Of a stretch of 56,092 nucleotides of DNA, positions 40,322-49,772 are shown one piece after another. The stretch is from a virus. The first letter of the stretch is position 1. Every line of letters starts with the position of its first letter. The position numbers were made by a program, and so were the translations under genes. The notes beneath the pieces were generated by a model. It did no database searches, was not told where the DNA came from, and was given only the letters and a program-made list of their open reading frames with translations. The stretch covers positions 1-56,092 of the IMG/VR virus record IMGVR_UViG_3300027839_000010; one strand, given 5' to 3'.

Positions 40322-41271
40322 TGGAATTTATACCTCAATATAACGATACCAGACCCACCTGCACCTGGGGGTGTTAAGGTTGAATTACCTACCTGTGTAG
40401 TTCCTCCAGTTCCACTTCCTGTGTTTGCATCTCCTGCACCTGAAGCACTACCACGATGACCAGCAGATCCTCCTCCATTTCCACCAGCACTAGCAGTTCC
40501 ATTCCAATGGCTTCCTCCACCTCCACCTCCACGCTGAAGAGAAGTACCATCGATTGAGGAAGTCATACCATGTCCACCCCTTCCAGATATTCCATTTCCA
40601 CCAATACCACCACTTACACCATGTTCTCCTGTTCCACCACCTCCACCACAACCAGTTGCACCACCATATACATGGCTTCCTCCACCATTATAACCTCCAT
40701 CATTAGATAAACCTCCAACTGAAGCAGATGAACCACCATATCCACCATTTCCTCCACCACTTCCTCCTGTTCTACCTTCATTCGTACCAGTTCCACCCAT
40801 TCCACCACCACCACCACCTTTGCATCTAATTACATCAGTAGTTGAAGCATCTTTAATATGTGAATCATTTCCATCAGTTCCCATAGTTCCATTTGTATTA
40901 TTTTGTGCAGCTCCAGCACCAATCGTTACAACGTAAGTTTGAGCTGTTAAATCAATAGCTGTTCCTTCATAATTTGTTTTGGCTCTTCCTGCTCCACCTC
41001 CACCCCCAACAGAATGTGCTCCACCTGCACCTCCAGATATAATAAGATATTCGGCTTCTCCTCCTTGTGAAACAACAAAATTACCTGTTGAATTAAAAGT
41101 ATGATATTTGTAATCTGTAGAACCAATTTGTGTTCCTGCATTTACAGCTCCTCCTGTTGCTATTAGGTATGAAGCTCCTGCACCAGAACTACTAACTACA
41201 CCAAAACCAATACCTGTATGAGGTTCTTTTAATTCTTTATATTTATTTATATGACTATCTAATTTTTCCAT
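40318..41271 (-). CDS. Glycine-rich tail protein
   Basis: 317 aa from ATG 41271 (TAATG overlap with the preceding gene). After about 70 residues of beta structure (YKYHTFNSTGNFVV), residues 75-300 are dominated by Gly runs (GGGGGAG, GGTGTNEGRTGGSGGG), then a C-terminal ILRYKF strand. Such Gly-rich domains form polyglycine II sheaths at phage fibre tips and determine host recognition. Confidence 0.7.
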   Translation of the reverse strand: MEKLDSHINKYKELKEPHTGIGFGVVSSSGAGASYLIATGGAVNAGTQIGSTDYKYHTFNSTGNFVVSQGGEAEYLIISGGAGGAHSVGGGGGAGRAKTNYEGTAIDLTAQTYVVTIGAGAAQNNTNGTMGTDGNDSHIKDASTTDVIRCKGGGGGGMGGTGTNEGRTGGSGGGNGGYGGSSASVGGLSNDGGYNGGGSHVYGGATGCGGGGGTGEHGVSGGIGGNGISGRGGHGMTSSIDGTSLQRGGGGGGSHWNGTASAGGNGGGSAGHRGSASGAGDANTGSGTGGTTQVGNSTLTPPGAGGSGIVILRYKFQ

Positions 41272-43196
41272 TATGTTAAAGCACCAATCACTTGCCATGT
41301 ATTTGTTGCAATTTTAATAGCTGTTGCAGAGTTATGTTGGGCTGTGATGATTGGAGCTGTTGCTGTTCCACCTGCACTAGCTATTGTAACACCTGATCCT
41401 TGAGCAAATGTAGTTAATCCTGCACCTATTGATATGAATGTGAGGCTACTGCCTGTTGGATATGCAACTGATGAATTTGGTGGAATTGTTAATGTTATTG
41501 CAGATCCGTTATTTAATGTTACAATTTTACCTGCATCTGCTAATACTGGAGTATAAGTTGTTCCAGTTTGTGCATTTATTGAAAATGTTAAAGTTGGATC
41601 TGGTATAGTATGACCAGAAGCCATTGTTCCTGCTGTTACCTGAGCAGCTGGTAATGCTGTACAACTACTTAATACTCCACTTGCAGGTGTTCCTAAAGCA
41701 GGTGCTACTAAAATCATTCCAGAAGCCATTGTTCCCTGAGACACCTGAGCAGCTGGTAATGCTGTACAGTTTGTTAATGCTCCTGATGCTGGTGTTCCTA
41801 AAGCAGGTGCTACTAAAATCATACCTGAAGCCATTGTTCCTTGTGCTACTTGAGCTGCTGGTAATGCAGTACAATTTGTCAATACTCCTGATGCTGGTGT
41901 TCCTAATACTGGAGCTACCATAACCATACCTGAAGCCATTGTTCCTTGTGCTACCTGAGCTGCTGGTAATGCAGTACAGTTGGTTAATGCTCCTGATGCT
42001 GGTGTTCCTAATACTGGAGTTACTAAAGTTGGACTTGATGATAATACAACATTTCCTGTTCCAGTTTTTGCTGTTACACCTGTACCACCACTTGCTACTG
42101 CTAATGTTGCAGATAGACCTGATGCATTACCTGTTAATGCTCCTGTTACATCTCCTTCTATATCTGCTACTATTACTGCTTTTGCATAACCTGTTGCAGT
42201 TTTATCTACAGTAGTTGTTGGCTCTGTTTGAAGATCTTTAAATGCTATAAATTTACCACTGTCACTTGCATCTCTGACTATTCCTGCATATTTGTCTGTA
42301 CCACCTACGTCATACAAACCATAAAATCCAACATCCACAGAATCTGCGGCATTATTTCCACTGGCTAATTTAATCAATGGATCTTCAACTGTTAATGTGG
42401 CAGTATCTACAGTTGTAGATGTTCCGTTTACTGTAAGATTTCCTGACATTGTAAGGTTTACTGCTGTTGCAGTACCTGTTAATGCAGGATCAGCTGATAA
42501 AACTGTACTTCCTGTACCTGTGCTTGATGTTACACCTGTACCTCCTTGATTAACTGCTACTGTTGTGCCTTGCCATGTACCTGATGTGATTGTACCTACA
42601 GTTGTTGCAGCTGCGGCATTAACATTTGTTGTGTCTGTTACATCTGCACTTGCTTCGATAGCGTTTAATTTAGTATGATCAGCATCTGTAAATGTGTTTG
42701 AGTCACTACCTGCTTCTACGGCAGCTACAATTTCTGCATTTGATTGGTCAGCAGTTGCACTTGCTTCTATTGCGTTTAATTTAGTATGATCTGCATCAGT
42801 GAATGTGTTTGAATCAGTACCTGCTTCCACGGCAGCTACAATCTGTGCATTAGTTTGATCTGCGGTTGCACTTGCTTCTATTGCATCTAGTTTAGTTTTG
42901 TCTGCGGCTGACATAAGTCCTGCTACAGATGAACTTGCGGCTGTTGTGCTTGCTAGTGTTATGTTTGCATCTGGTATTGTTATTACTCTTGTATTTGATG
43001 ATGTTATCCCCACCGCATCGAATCTAACTTTTTTAGAAGTATCTGCTGGGTCTACGATTAAAAGATTTTCATCTTTGATATTAATTGGATCAGTTTGTGT
43101 TTCTGCGTTAAATGTTAAAGAAATTTTATCTACGTCGTCTCCACCAAAGTGAGTGGAATCTCCTGCATCTGAATTAGTTACTTTCTTCCATACCAT
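41271..43196 (-). CDS. Repeat-rich tail fibre
   Basis: 641 aa. Residues about 90-190 contain a 37-residue repeat (KLNAIEASATADQ...), 2.3 copies; residues 390-535 contain four copies of a 35-residue repeat (GTPASG, LTNCTALPAAQV, QGTMASGM). Both repeat types are common in marine phage fibres and make trimeric shafts. The DNA repeats (41.62-42.01 kb and 42.65-42.90 kb) are recombination-prone. The N-terminus likely attaches to the tail. Confidence 0.7.
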   Translation of the reverse strand: MVWKKVTNSDAGDSTHFGGDDVDKISLTFNAETQTDPINIKDENLLIVDPADTSKKVRFDAVGITSSNTRVITIPDANITLASTTAASSSVAGLMSAADKTKLDAIEASATADQTNAQIVAAVEAGTDSNTFTDADHTKLNAIEASATADQSNAEIVAAVEAGSDSNTFTDADHTKLNAIEASADVTDTTNVNAAAATTVGTITSGTWQGTTVAVNQGGTGVTSSTGTGSTVLSADPALTGTATAVNLTMSGNLTVNGTSTTVDTATLTVEDPLIKLASGNNAADSVDVGFYGLYDVGGTDKYAGIVRDASDSGKFIAFKDLQTEPTTTVDKTATGYAKAVIVADIEGDVTGALTGNASGLSATLAVASGGTGVTAKTGTGNVVLSSSPTLVTPVLGTPASGALTNCTALPAAQVAQGTMASGMVMVAPVLGTPASGVLTNCTALPAAQVAQGTMASGMILVAPALGTPASGALTNCTALPAAQVSQGTMASGMILVAPALGTPASGVLSSCTALPAAQVTAGTMASGHTIPDPTLTFSINAQTGTTYTPVLADAGKIVTLNNGSAITLTIPPNSSVAYPTGSSLTFISIGAGLTTFAQGSGVTIASAGGTATAPIITAQHNSATAIKIATNTWQVIGALT

Positions 43197-43205
43197 TTAA
43201 AACAC

Positions 43206-43727
43206 CTAAGCTGCGGTGTCTCCTTGGACGGATAGTACAAATGTTACGTTGTCTACAGCAGTTGCACCTGCGGCAATAGTTCTTCTAATCCATATTGGAT
43301 AAGATACACCATAACCTAATCCAGTACCTCCACCATCAAGTGAAAGACCACTTGAATATGCTGATGGGTTTGAGAATGTTTCTCCAGTTGGTGCAGTACC
43401 TTCATCTGTTTCTGTTTCTGCTGTTCCACCTTTACCTGCACCGTCTAATGCTATTGCAATGACGTTTGCTGGGGATGAAGTATTAGTTGAAATCCAAATC
43501 TTTGCTAATTCTAATTCTAATGAAGCGTGAGTATTTTTGACGTATATACATCTGTATTCTATGTCTCCTGCTGTTGATTCTGTACCTAATGTTTTATCGA
43601 ATAAGTTGTGTAAAGAGTTATCTGTTACTTCTGTTGTTGATATTGCTCCCCCTAATGAAGCGTTTACGTTAGAATTTGAAGTTCCACCACTTAGATAGAA
43701 CTTGATGTTTGACGATGTTATAGCCAT
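43206..43727 (-). CDS. Tail/fibre-associated beta protein
   Basis: 173 aa, beta-rich, Ser/Thr/Gly-rich, with SNVNASLGG and a DGGGTGLGYG loop; the domain resembles structural decoration modules of marine phages. Own TATA-like sequence upstream (TTATAAG region 43748-43755). Probable virion protein between fibre and tail-tip genes. Confidence 0.6.
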   Translation of the reverse strand: MAITSSNIKFYLSGGTSNSNVNASLGGAISTTEVTDNSLHNLFDKTLGTESTAGDIEYRCIYVKNTHASLELELAKIWISTNTSSPANVIAIALDGAGKGGTAETETDEGTAPTGETFSNPSAYSSGLSLDGGGTGLGYGVSYPIWIRRTIAAGATAVDNVTFVLSVQGDTAA

Positions 43728-43763
43728 ACTACAATATCTGATATTCTTACTTATAAAGATTTT

Positions 43764-45785
43764 CTACAATGTTTTACTGACATTACCGTCTTCTGTTACC
43801 TGCCTAACCTGAGCGGCAGTAAATTTATCTATATCAAATGAGTCAAATTTATGCTCTCCTGCATTAATTATAGTCCTACCTTCTGGATAAAACCATTCTA
43901 TAGACTTAATTTGTATGCTAGGATTTGATTGACCTGTAGTTATATTAATCCCTATTATATCATTCTTTACTTGTATTTCATGATTTATTCTTATAGAATT
44001 TAGTAATAATGGAGCACGTATTGAAATTCTTTCATTTGCTTCTTTATTATCATCTTTAAAATTAGTAACTATTAATGATAAATTACTAGTTCCATGAAGA
44101 CCCATAGGAGATATCTGTTTTGATTTTCTACCATATTTTGCTATACTAGATGCATCTGTGCTTGGAGCAAGATATAATGAACTGTCTGAATAAGTATATT
44201 CTATACTTACGGTACCTGATGCGGCAGAATTCAAATTTACAGTTTTAGTAAAATGATCATATGTATATGAAGGACTTCCTGAACCACTAGCTACATAATT
44301 TAAAACCGTTGTTCCATCTAAAACTCTTGTTATTACAGCTGGTTCTTTTGTTAAAACATAATCATTTGTTCCTGTTGCAGTTGGAGATTCAGTACGTGTC
44401 CTAAAAGAATCTGTTGTTTTTAAAGTTATATCATTAAGAACAGTTGAATCATCTGTTCCTGATGATGATATTTCATAACCTTTTCCATGAACAAATATGT
44501 AGTTTGTAGTAGTGTTTACTGGATCAATCATTATTACTTTTCTTGGAAGAGTGTAGAATTGATTATTATCACGAAGTAACATTACTTGTAAGTTTGCCAA
44601 AAGATTTCCATATGCTATAAAATTACCCATTGTGTTAGGAGCAGAATCCTTATCAGTTACTAAATACCCTGGATCTATAATATCTAATATCTGCTGTAAT
44701 ATTTCAGACAAACCTAAACCCATAAAAATATTATCTGATCCATTTGAAGTTGAAGATTCATCTCTTGATTCAAGAACTTGTTTACTTATAATTGTTTCAG
44801 TTAATATTTTATTTACTCCTTTACAGTGTATTCTTTTATTTTTAATTTTATTTTCTATCTTCCAAACTGTTCCTTCAAATTTCATAGTAAATGCGTGTCT
44901 AAAATGATTTAATAATATGTCAGCATCAGAATCAGATAAATTATCTTTATATATTCTTAACATTGCAAGATGTAGTTCGTCTCCAACACCGTTTCCCTGA
45001 TAATCTGCTCCAAAAAATCCGTTACTTGTAACTGTAAGATCTGTTGTATTTGTTATTGCAGTACCTTCTTCTACTCCATTTACAAATAATTGTACAAGTC
45101 CTGCGGCATTACGTCTGATTCTAACCAAAGGCATTGTTCCTTCAGTGTCAGTTGTTCCTGTAATTGTAGAGGTTGATGAAGAAGAAGTTATATGTACAAG
45201 AATATGATGACTTGCATCATATGCTATCTCTATTCCTGTTGTTGCACTTCTTTTACTAAAAATAAATTCAATATTATCTGGAACACCTGAATTTTCAAAT
45301 CTTAAAAAAATATCAAACATTCCTGAAAAATTTAATACATTAGGATTTCCAGTTACTAAATGTGTTTTGTTCGGTATTGTTACAAACTCACTATTACCAT
45401 TTATTATTAACACAACTTTATTATCTCTTGTATATTCGTTATACAATGCTCCTGAAGAAGCCGCATCATTATTATATGTATTTGTTTCATTTAATGTAGC
45501 AGTATGAGTTCCATCATTACCATCATTGTCATAACCTGACTCGTCTCTTGTACTGCCGTTAAAATTCCACAGACCTATTAACGATGTTGTATCAACATCA
45601 TCCTGAATATATTTTATAACATCTCCTTCATTGACTTCAGATGAAATAGGAATTAAAAATTCAGCAGAATCTACTGCTCTGTCTCCGTCATTCTTTACAT
45701 GAGCAGTTATAATCTTAGCAGGAAATCTTTCTGTTACCCCTCCAGAAGAATTTTTTTTTTCAACTAATAACTTTGCTTTGCTCAT
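43764..45785 (-). CDS. Tail-tip protein with LamG/concanavalin-like domain
   Basis: 673 aa. Residues 75-300 look like a lectin-like jelly roll (SLIGLWNFNGSTRDESG, VTIPNKTHL, MLRIYKDNLSDSDADI), inserted in a protein whose flanks (1-70, 310-480, 570-673) resemble a tail hub or tube-like baseplate protein. Probably binds host surface glycans. ATGA-coupled to the fibronectin-domain protein. Confidence 0.65.
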   Translation of the reverse strand: MSKAKLLVEKKNSSGGVTERFPAKIITAHVKNDGDRAVDSAEFLIPISSEVNEGDVIKYIQDDVDTTSLIGLWNFNGSTRDESGYDNDGNDGTHTATLNETNTYNNDAASSGALYNEYTRDNKVVLIINGNSEFVTIPNKTHLVTGNPNVLNFSGMFDIFLRFENSGVPDNIEFIFSKRSATTGIEIAYDASHHILVHITSSSSTSTITGTTDTEGTMPLVRIRRNAAGLVQLFVNGVEEGTAITNTTDLTVTSNGFFGADYQGNGVGDELHLAMLRIYKDNLSDSDADILLNHFRHAFTMKFEGTVWKIENKIKNKRIHCKGVNKILTETIISKQVLESRDESSTSNGSDNIFMGLGLSEILQQILDIIDPGYLVTDKDSAPNTMGNFIAYGNLLANLQVMLLRDNNQFYTLPRKVIMIDPVNTTTNYIFVHGKGYEISSSGTDDSTVLNDITLKTTDSFRTRTESPTATGTNDYVLTKEPAVITRVLDGTTVLNYVASGSGSPSYTYDHFTKTVNLNSAASGTVSIEYTYSDSSLYLAPSTDASSIAKYGRKSKQISPMGLHGTSNLSLIVTNFKDDNKEANERISIRAPLLLNSIRINHEIQVKNDIIGINITTGQSNPSIQIKSIEWFYPEGRTIINAGEHKFDSFDIDKFTAAQVRQVTEDGNVSKTL

Positions 45786-46606
45786 GTTGCCTGACCTGTT
45801 ACAGTATTTGATACTCCTCCTACATGTGTAGTTCTACTTGCAACTTTTACAGAATAATATTTTTGGTATTCTAAATTAGTTAATATGTATTCTGTACCAG
45901 TGTTAGGATCAGTTGGTGTAACACCTAAGTTAGTCCATATAGCACTACCTTCTTTTTGATATGAAACTACAGATCCGCTTAATGTTCCATTTGAAATTGT
46001 TGCAGGATCCCATATAACTTTTATACTTGCTGTATTAACATCTGAACCGTTGTATGTTGCTCCAGATGTAACACCAACACCTGTTGGTGGTTCTGGTATT
46101 TTTGCTTCATAAGAAGTAATTACATTTCCAACAATAAATGATGCTTGAGCACTCCATGTTACAGGGGCACTACCTTGCATACTTAATGTAAATTTTGTAA
46201 AGAATCCTAACTTTTCCCATAAAACAGTAGATCCATTTTTTAATTGTATTCTATAATTATCTGCTACACTGTGTGGCTGGAAAGAACCTTCTCCTGGCTC
46301 GTTTGTAAAGTATCCTACCTGTTGTAATGCTGTTAATATATCTGAAGCTCCACCACTTTCCGTTACTGTTACTGGTGTTGATGTTTCATCTTTTATTATC
46401 CAGTTTAATGACATTGTTGCAGAGTTTCCTTCTATTTTTACTAATATGTTACTATCTGCCCCCTCTTCAGGTAGGGGCATTGGGGATACAGGAGCGTTTA
46501 AATCAATACTAAAACTGTTAACATTTTGTAATTTATATTCTTTTTTAACTGTAAATCCTGTGTCAGTTGAATTTGGAACTACTTTTTGTATGTAAATATC
46601 GGTCAT
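45782..46606 (-). CDS. Distal-tail-like protein with fibronectin type III domain
   Basis: 274 aa. Residues 1-175 have the size and beta content of a distal tail protein; residues 180-274 form an FN3 module (IKVIWDPA, YQKEGSAIWTNLG, YYSVKVASR). It follows the tape measure gene, as Dit does in siphophages. ATGA overlaps on both sides. Confidence 0.65.
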   Translation of the reverse strand: MTDIYIQKVVPNSTDTGFTVKKEYKLQNVNSFSIDLNAPVSPMPLPEEGADSNILVKIEGNSATMSLNWIIKDETSTPVTVTESGGASDILTALQQVGYFTNEPGEGSFQPHSVADNYRIQLKNGSTVLWEKLGFFTKFTLSMQGSAPVTWSAQASFIVGNVITSYEAKIPEPPTGVGVTSGATYNGSDVNTASIKVIWDPATISNGTLSGSVVSYQKEGSAIWTNLGVTPTDPNTGTEYILTNLEYQKYYSVKVASRTTHVGGVSNTVTGQAT

Positions 46607-47805
46607 AGTCTACCTCTCCTACTGTTTGCATTTTCTAATATATCCATTACTCTTGTTTCAAAGTTTCTCATATCTCCCTCACTTGATATGTTACCAACAC
46701 TTATGTTTAAAGTTACTCCGCTACCAGCACTCTCTCCGTTTGGTATTACTGTTTCTGATCCTTTTTCTCCAAATGAATACATTTGACCTGATCTACCAAT
46801 ACCCATTATAGGTTCATTTATTTGACCACCATTAGCAAATCCAAATGTACTTCCTATTGCACCAGCGGCAGCTTGTAATCCATTCCATATCCAATCTTTA
46901 ATCCATTGCCAAAGATCACTCCATGAAGTTGTTATACTATTTAGTCCGTTCCAGAACCAGTCTCCAACCCATGTAAATAACTGTAACCAAGATGCAGTAA
47001 TACCATTTATTCCGTTCCAGAACCAGTCTCCAACCCATGTAAAGAATTTATAAAATTGATCTTGTATACCATTCAATCCATTATTAAACCATGTACCTAT
47101 TGCGGCTCGAATATTTTTTCCTACTTGATCCCATGAAGCATTTATAGAACTCCAATCCATTAACTTAAATGCATCTCTAAACATAACTCCAATATGATAA
47201 CCTGGATTCCAGTCTGTAAATATTAAAATTATTCCAGCAATAAGATCCTTTCCTAGTTGAGCCCAATCCATTTTTTCTGAAAGTAAAAAGTTTATTCCAT
47301 CTGAAGCCCACTTACCTAAACTATTTAATCCATCTGCTATTGCTTGTGATGGGTTTGCAATAAATGATTCTAAATCAGCTGCAATTCTACCTCCAAAGAA
47401 AGCTCCTACACTTTGCATTATTGGCATTGCATATGTGTACCAAGGGATAATAAAGTTACGTAAAAGTAATACTATTATAGGTCTTAACATAAATCCAATG
47501 AAATCTCCTATAGGTCTAAATATCATCATTATACCGAAATTCATTAACTTAAACATTTGTTTTAACATTGGAGATGAACCTGCTATTGCTTTAATTGATC
47601 CCATTATTGCAGTTATTGCTAATCCTATTAGACTTAATTTTAACATTCCCTTCAATCCTATTTTTTTTAAATCTCCTAATCCTGCTAATGAACCTCCTCC
47701 TCCACCTTTTCCACCTTTATTTCCACCCATAGCTTTTGCTAATGCGGCTATAGATCCACTACTTAATTTTACCTCAATAATATCATCATCCATTACAGAA
47801 GACAT
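46603..47805 (-). CDS. Tape measure protein (short)
   Basis: 400 aa. Hydrophobic segments around residues 50-135, then a Trp/Gly/Asn-rich section (about 225-320) with three repeats of the FTWVGDWFWNGLN kind, and a C-terminal beta region. Position after the frameshifted chaperone is diagnostic. At roughly 1.5 angstrom per residue it would imply a tail of about 60 nm, short for a siphovirus. TAATG junction to the chaperone extension. Confidence 0.75.
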   Translation of the reverse strand: MSSVMDDDIIEVKLSSGSIAALAKAMGGNKGGKGGGGGSLAGLGDLKKIGLKGMLKLSLIGLAITAIMGSIKAIAGSSPMLKQMFKLMNFGIMMIFRPIGDFIGFMLRPIIVLLLRNFIIPWYTYAMPIMQSVGAFFGGRIAADLESFIANPSQAIADGLNSLGKWASDGINFLLSEKMDWAQLGKDLIAGIILIFTDWNPGYHIGVMFRDAFKLMDWSSINASWDQVGKNIRAAIGTWFNNGLNGIQDQFYKFFTWVGDWFWNGINGITASWLQLFTWVGDWFWNGLNSITTSWSDLWQWIKDWIWNGLQAAAGAIGSTFGFANGGQINEPIMGIGRSGQMYSFGEKGSETVIPNGESAGSGVTLNISVGNISSEGDMRNFETRVMDILENANSRRGRL

Positions 47806-48289
47806 TATTTACCTCCAAATATGTTCTTTAATGACTCTTCGATCATATCTTTTGATATATGTATTGTGTCTTTTAAATATTGCGTAGGCTGTCTATCTGT
47901 TTGTGCTTTATCCCAACCAAATACTAAGGCACAATACGCGTAGATGGATCCAGAGACTCTATCGTACTCTGACCTGTTGCCGCTATTATCATCGGTGCTA
48001 CTAATCTCTCTAAAGGGAGTGCTTGCATTAATCTATTTAAGATCCCTAATGCACTATTTGTTGGTAATTTGGCAAACTCTGTAGCGTTCTTATGATTGAA
48101 TGGTGCTTTTGTAATTACTGTTTGCAAAATCATTTGTTGATATAATTGTAAGTTTATTTTAGGACTTTGAATATCAGATAAATCAATACAACTTTTTAAT
48201 ATTTGTTGCATTTCTCCAAATGGAGGATCATCATCAAATTCTATAGTTTCATCCTTGTCATTTATTTTAACAGTAAATGATTGAATCAT
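47805..48289 (-). CDS. Tail assembly chaperone, -1 frameshift fusion (gpGT-like)
   Basis: The 0-frame gene (47924-48289) carries the slippery heptamer C-CCT-TTA. A -1 shift there joins residues 1-93 to 68 residues of the overlapping frame (ending at 47805), giving 161 aa that include YAYCALVFGWDKAQ. The -1 frame is open over its full length and stops in a TAATG junction with the tape measure. This is the gpG/gpGT arrangement of lambda-like tails, which sets the ratio of two chaperone forms around the tape measure. Confidence 0.75.
47924..48289 (-). CDS. Tail assembly chaperone, 0-frame form (gpG-like)
   Basis: 121 aa, acidic N-terminus and a helical middle (EMQQILKSC, IVLQ-type helices), ending 87 bp after the slippery site. 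Located between tail tube and tape measure, where siphophages keep the chaperone. It is the short product; the long one is the frameshift fusion. Confidence 0.75.
   Translation of the reverse strand: MIQSFTVKINDKDETIEFDDDPPFGEMQQILKSCIDLSDIQSPKINLQLYQQMILQTVITKAPFNHKNATEFAKLPTNSALGILNRLMQALPLERLVAPMIIAATGQSTIESLDPSTRIVP
48011..48017 (-). promoter_or_regulatory. -1 ribosomal frameshift slippery site CCCTTTA
   Basis: X-XXY-YYZ heptamer in the correct register: the first C is the third base of codon 91 of the gene starting at 48289, followed by CCT and TTA. Slippage to CCC-TTT retains pairing. No stop interrupts the -1 frame for 68 codons. Confidence 0.7.
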
Positions 48290-48325
48290 ATGTGATTTAT
48301 GAAATAGATATATTTAAACCTATGT

Positions 48326-49318
48326 TTAAGGTACTGTTGCAACACTATTGCTTGCTGTAACCTTAACATTTCTCATTTGGAATGTCAAATCTTCAAATAC
48401 TGGTTCATTTGGAACTATTGATAAACTATGTTCTGATAGACCAACACCTGCAAATTCCACTAATATTGTTTTTTCACTTGTTCCTGTAAGACCATTAGTA
48501 AATACAATAGTTAATGTTGCTAACTCAGTTCTATCAAATACTCTTTGTAATTGTGTTTTATCAATAAATGATGCATTAAATTTACCAGTCATTTCAAATA
48601 ATTTTCTGAATCCACCTACTGCATTTGCACTTCCTTGTTCATACAATAATTCAGTATTAGATGTAAATGAAATGTCAAAGTCTTGAACTTCTGCAATTAG
48701 ATTTGCGGATCTATTTGGATGATTGGTTGTACTGTTTGGAATCTGCAATAATGCATGAGAGAATGTATATGGGAAATCAACACCGTCTGCTATTGGAGAT
48801 CCTATACTGGTTGTAATAGTGTCAGTTATTCCATAAATGAAATCTAATGCACCAGTAACTGTTTCTCCTATTGATGATTTAATGTTTAATGAAGAGAATA
48901 AAGTTCCTTTCAAATGTCTAACAACATCAGTAGATGTTTTTGTATCAAATCCTACTTCTATATCAAAAGATTTTGGGGATGCTATTCCTGTATTGTCTGC
49001 TGTTAAGTTTCCGCTACCAGAATCCCATATATGATTAAAATCACTACTTGATCCAGATGTATCAACTCCACCTAGAATTGCATCAAATACCCAGGGGGAT
49101 GATAAAACAAAGTCTACTGATCCGCTTCCTTCATTCTTTCCATATGCATATGATGCTACTTCTATGTTATTTAGTTGTGTTAATGCTATTTGATTGTTCT
49201 TAAATGATAATGAGTTTATTGCTTGTTGTAATCCAAATGGTCTTGTTGCTGTAGCTCCCCCACCAAAAGATGACTCTTCGCCATATTTTAAAGTACCATG
49301 AGCACCTGTTCGAACCAT
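48326..49318 (-). CDS. Major tail tube protein
   Basis: 330 aa, beta-rich, Ser/Thr-rich, GSVDFVLSSPWVFDAILGG near residue 60-80 and a C-terminal beta domain with VEFAGVGLSEHSL. Size and position (between tail terminator and chaperone) fit the tail tube, perhaps with an extra Ig-like domain. Leaderless promoter likely (CTTATAAATA upstream). Confidence 0.7.
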   Translation of the reverse strand: MVRTGAHGTLKYGEESSFGGGATATRPFGLQQAINSLSFKNNQIALTQLNNIEVASYAYGKNEGSGSVDFVLSSPWVFDAILGGVDTSGSSSDFNHIWDSGSGNLTADNTGIASPKSFDIEVGFDTKTSTDVVRHLKGTLFSSLNIKSSIGETVTGALDFIYGITDTITTSIGSPIADGVDFPYTFSHALLQIPNSTTNHPNRSANLIAEVQDFDISFTSNTELLYEQGSANAVGGFRKLFEMTGKFNASFIDKTQLQRVFDRTELATLTIVFTNGLTGTSEKTILVEFAGVGLSEHSLSIVPNEPVFEDLTFQMRNVKVTASNSVATVP

Positions 49319-49349
49319 ACTAAACTACCATGTTATTCGCTTATAAATA

Positions 49350-49772
49350 TTATGGGTCTAATTTTCTATAGGTAACTTCGAATATATGCCTAAACATGTT
49401 ACGATAATCCTGAGAAAGTGACTTTGATTGGGTCAGTCTTAAATCTATGAAATTTTCTCTTCTAATTTGATTCTTGATAATCTTGTCTGCTTGGTCTACT
49501 ATTGATCTAAATCTATCCTCATTATATGATCTTATATCTATTATAACTACTGTAGTATGAAGGTGGTTTTCTCCATAAAGATTGAAATAATCTACCTTTT
49601 CTGAGCCAGGAGTTATAACTACAGTGTCTTCCAAGTCATCTATTATACCTACTGCTTTCTCTTCCCATACTTTTGTGAATCTTGGTTTGGGAATATCATC
49701 ATTATCATAATTCCATTGAGTATTAAACATAGATATTACGTCATCTATAGAGTCATAAATTGCTACTCCCAT
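49350..49772 (-). CDS. Tail terminator/completion protein
   Basis: 140 aa with alternating strands and helices (VVIIDIRSYNEDRFRSIVDQADKIIKN), like the gpU/gp17 tail terminator fold. One-base overlap with the upstream gene (TAATG). Position between head-tail joining and tail tube genes supports the role. Confidence 0.6.
   Translation of the reverse strand: MGVAIYDSIDDVISMFNTQWNYDNDDIPKPRFTKVWEEKAVGIIDDLEDTVVITPGSEKVDYFNLYGENHLHTTVVIIDIRSYNEDRFRSIVDQADKIIKNQIRRENFIDLRLTQSKSLSQDYRNMFRHIFEVTYRKLDP

Noticed and set aside
41624-42214. Plus-strand Leu/Met-rich frames opposite the fibre repeats
   Set aside because: They repeat with the 105-bp DNA units and have biased composition, so they are antisense shadows.
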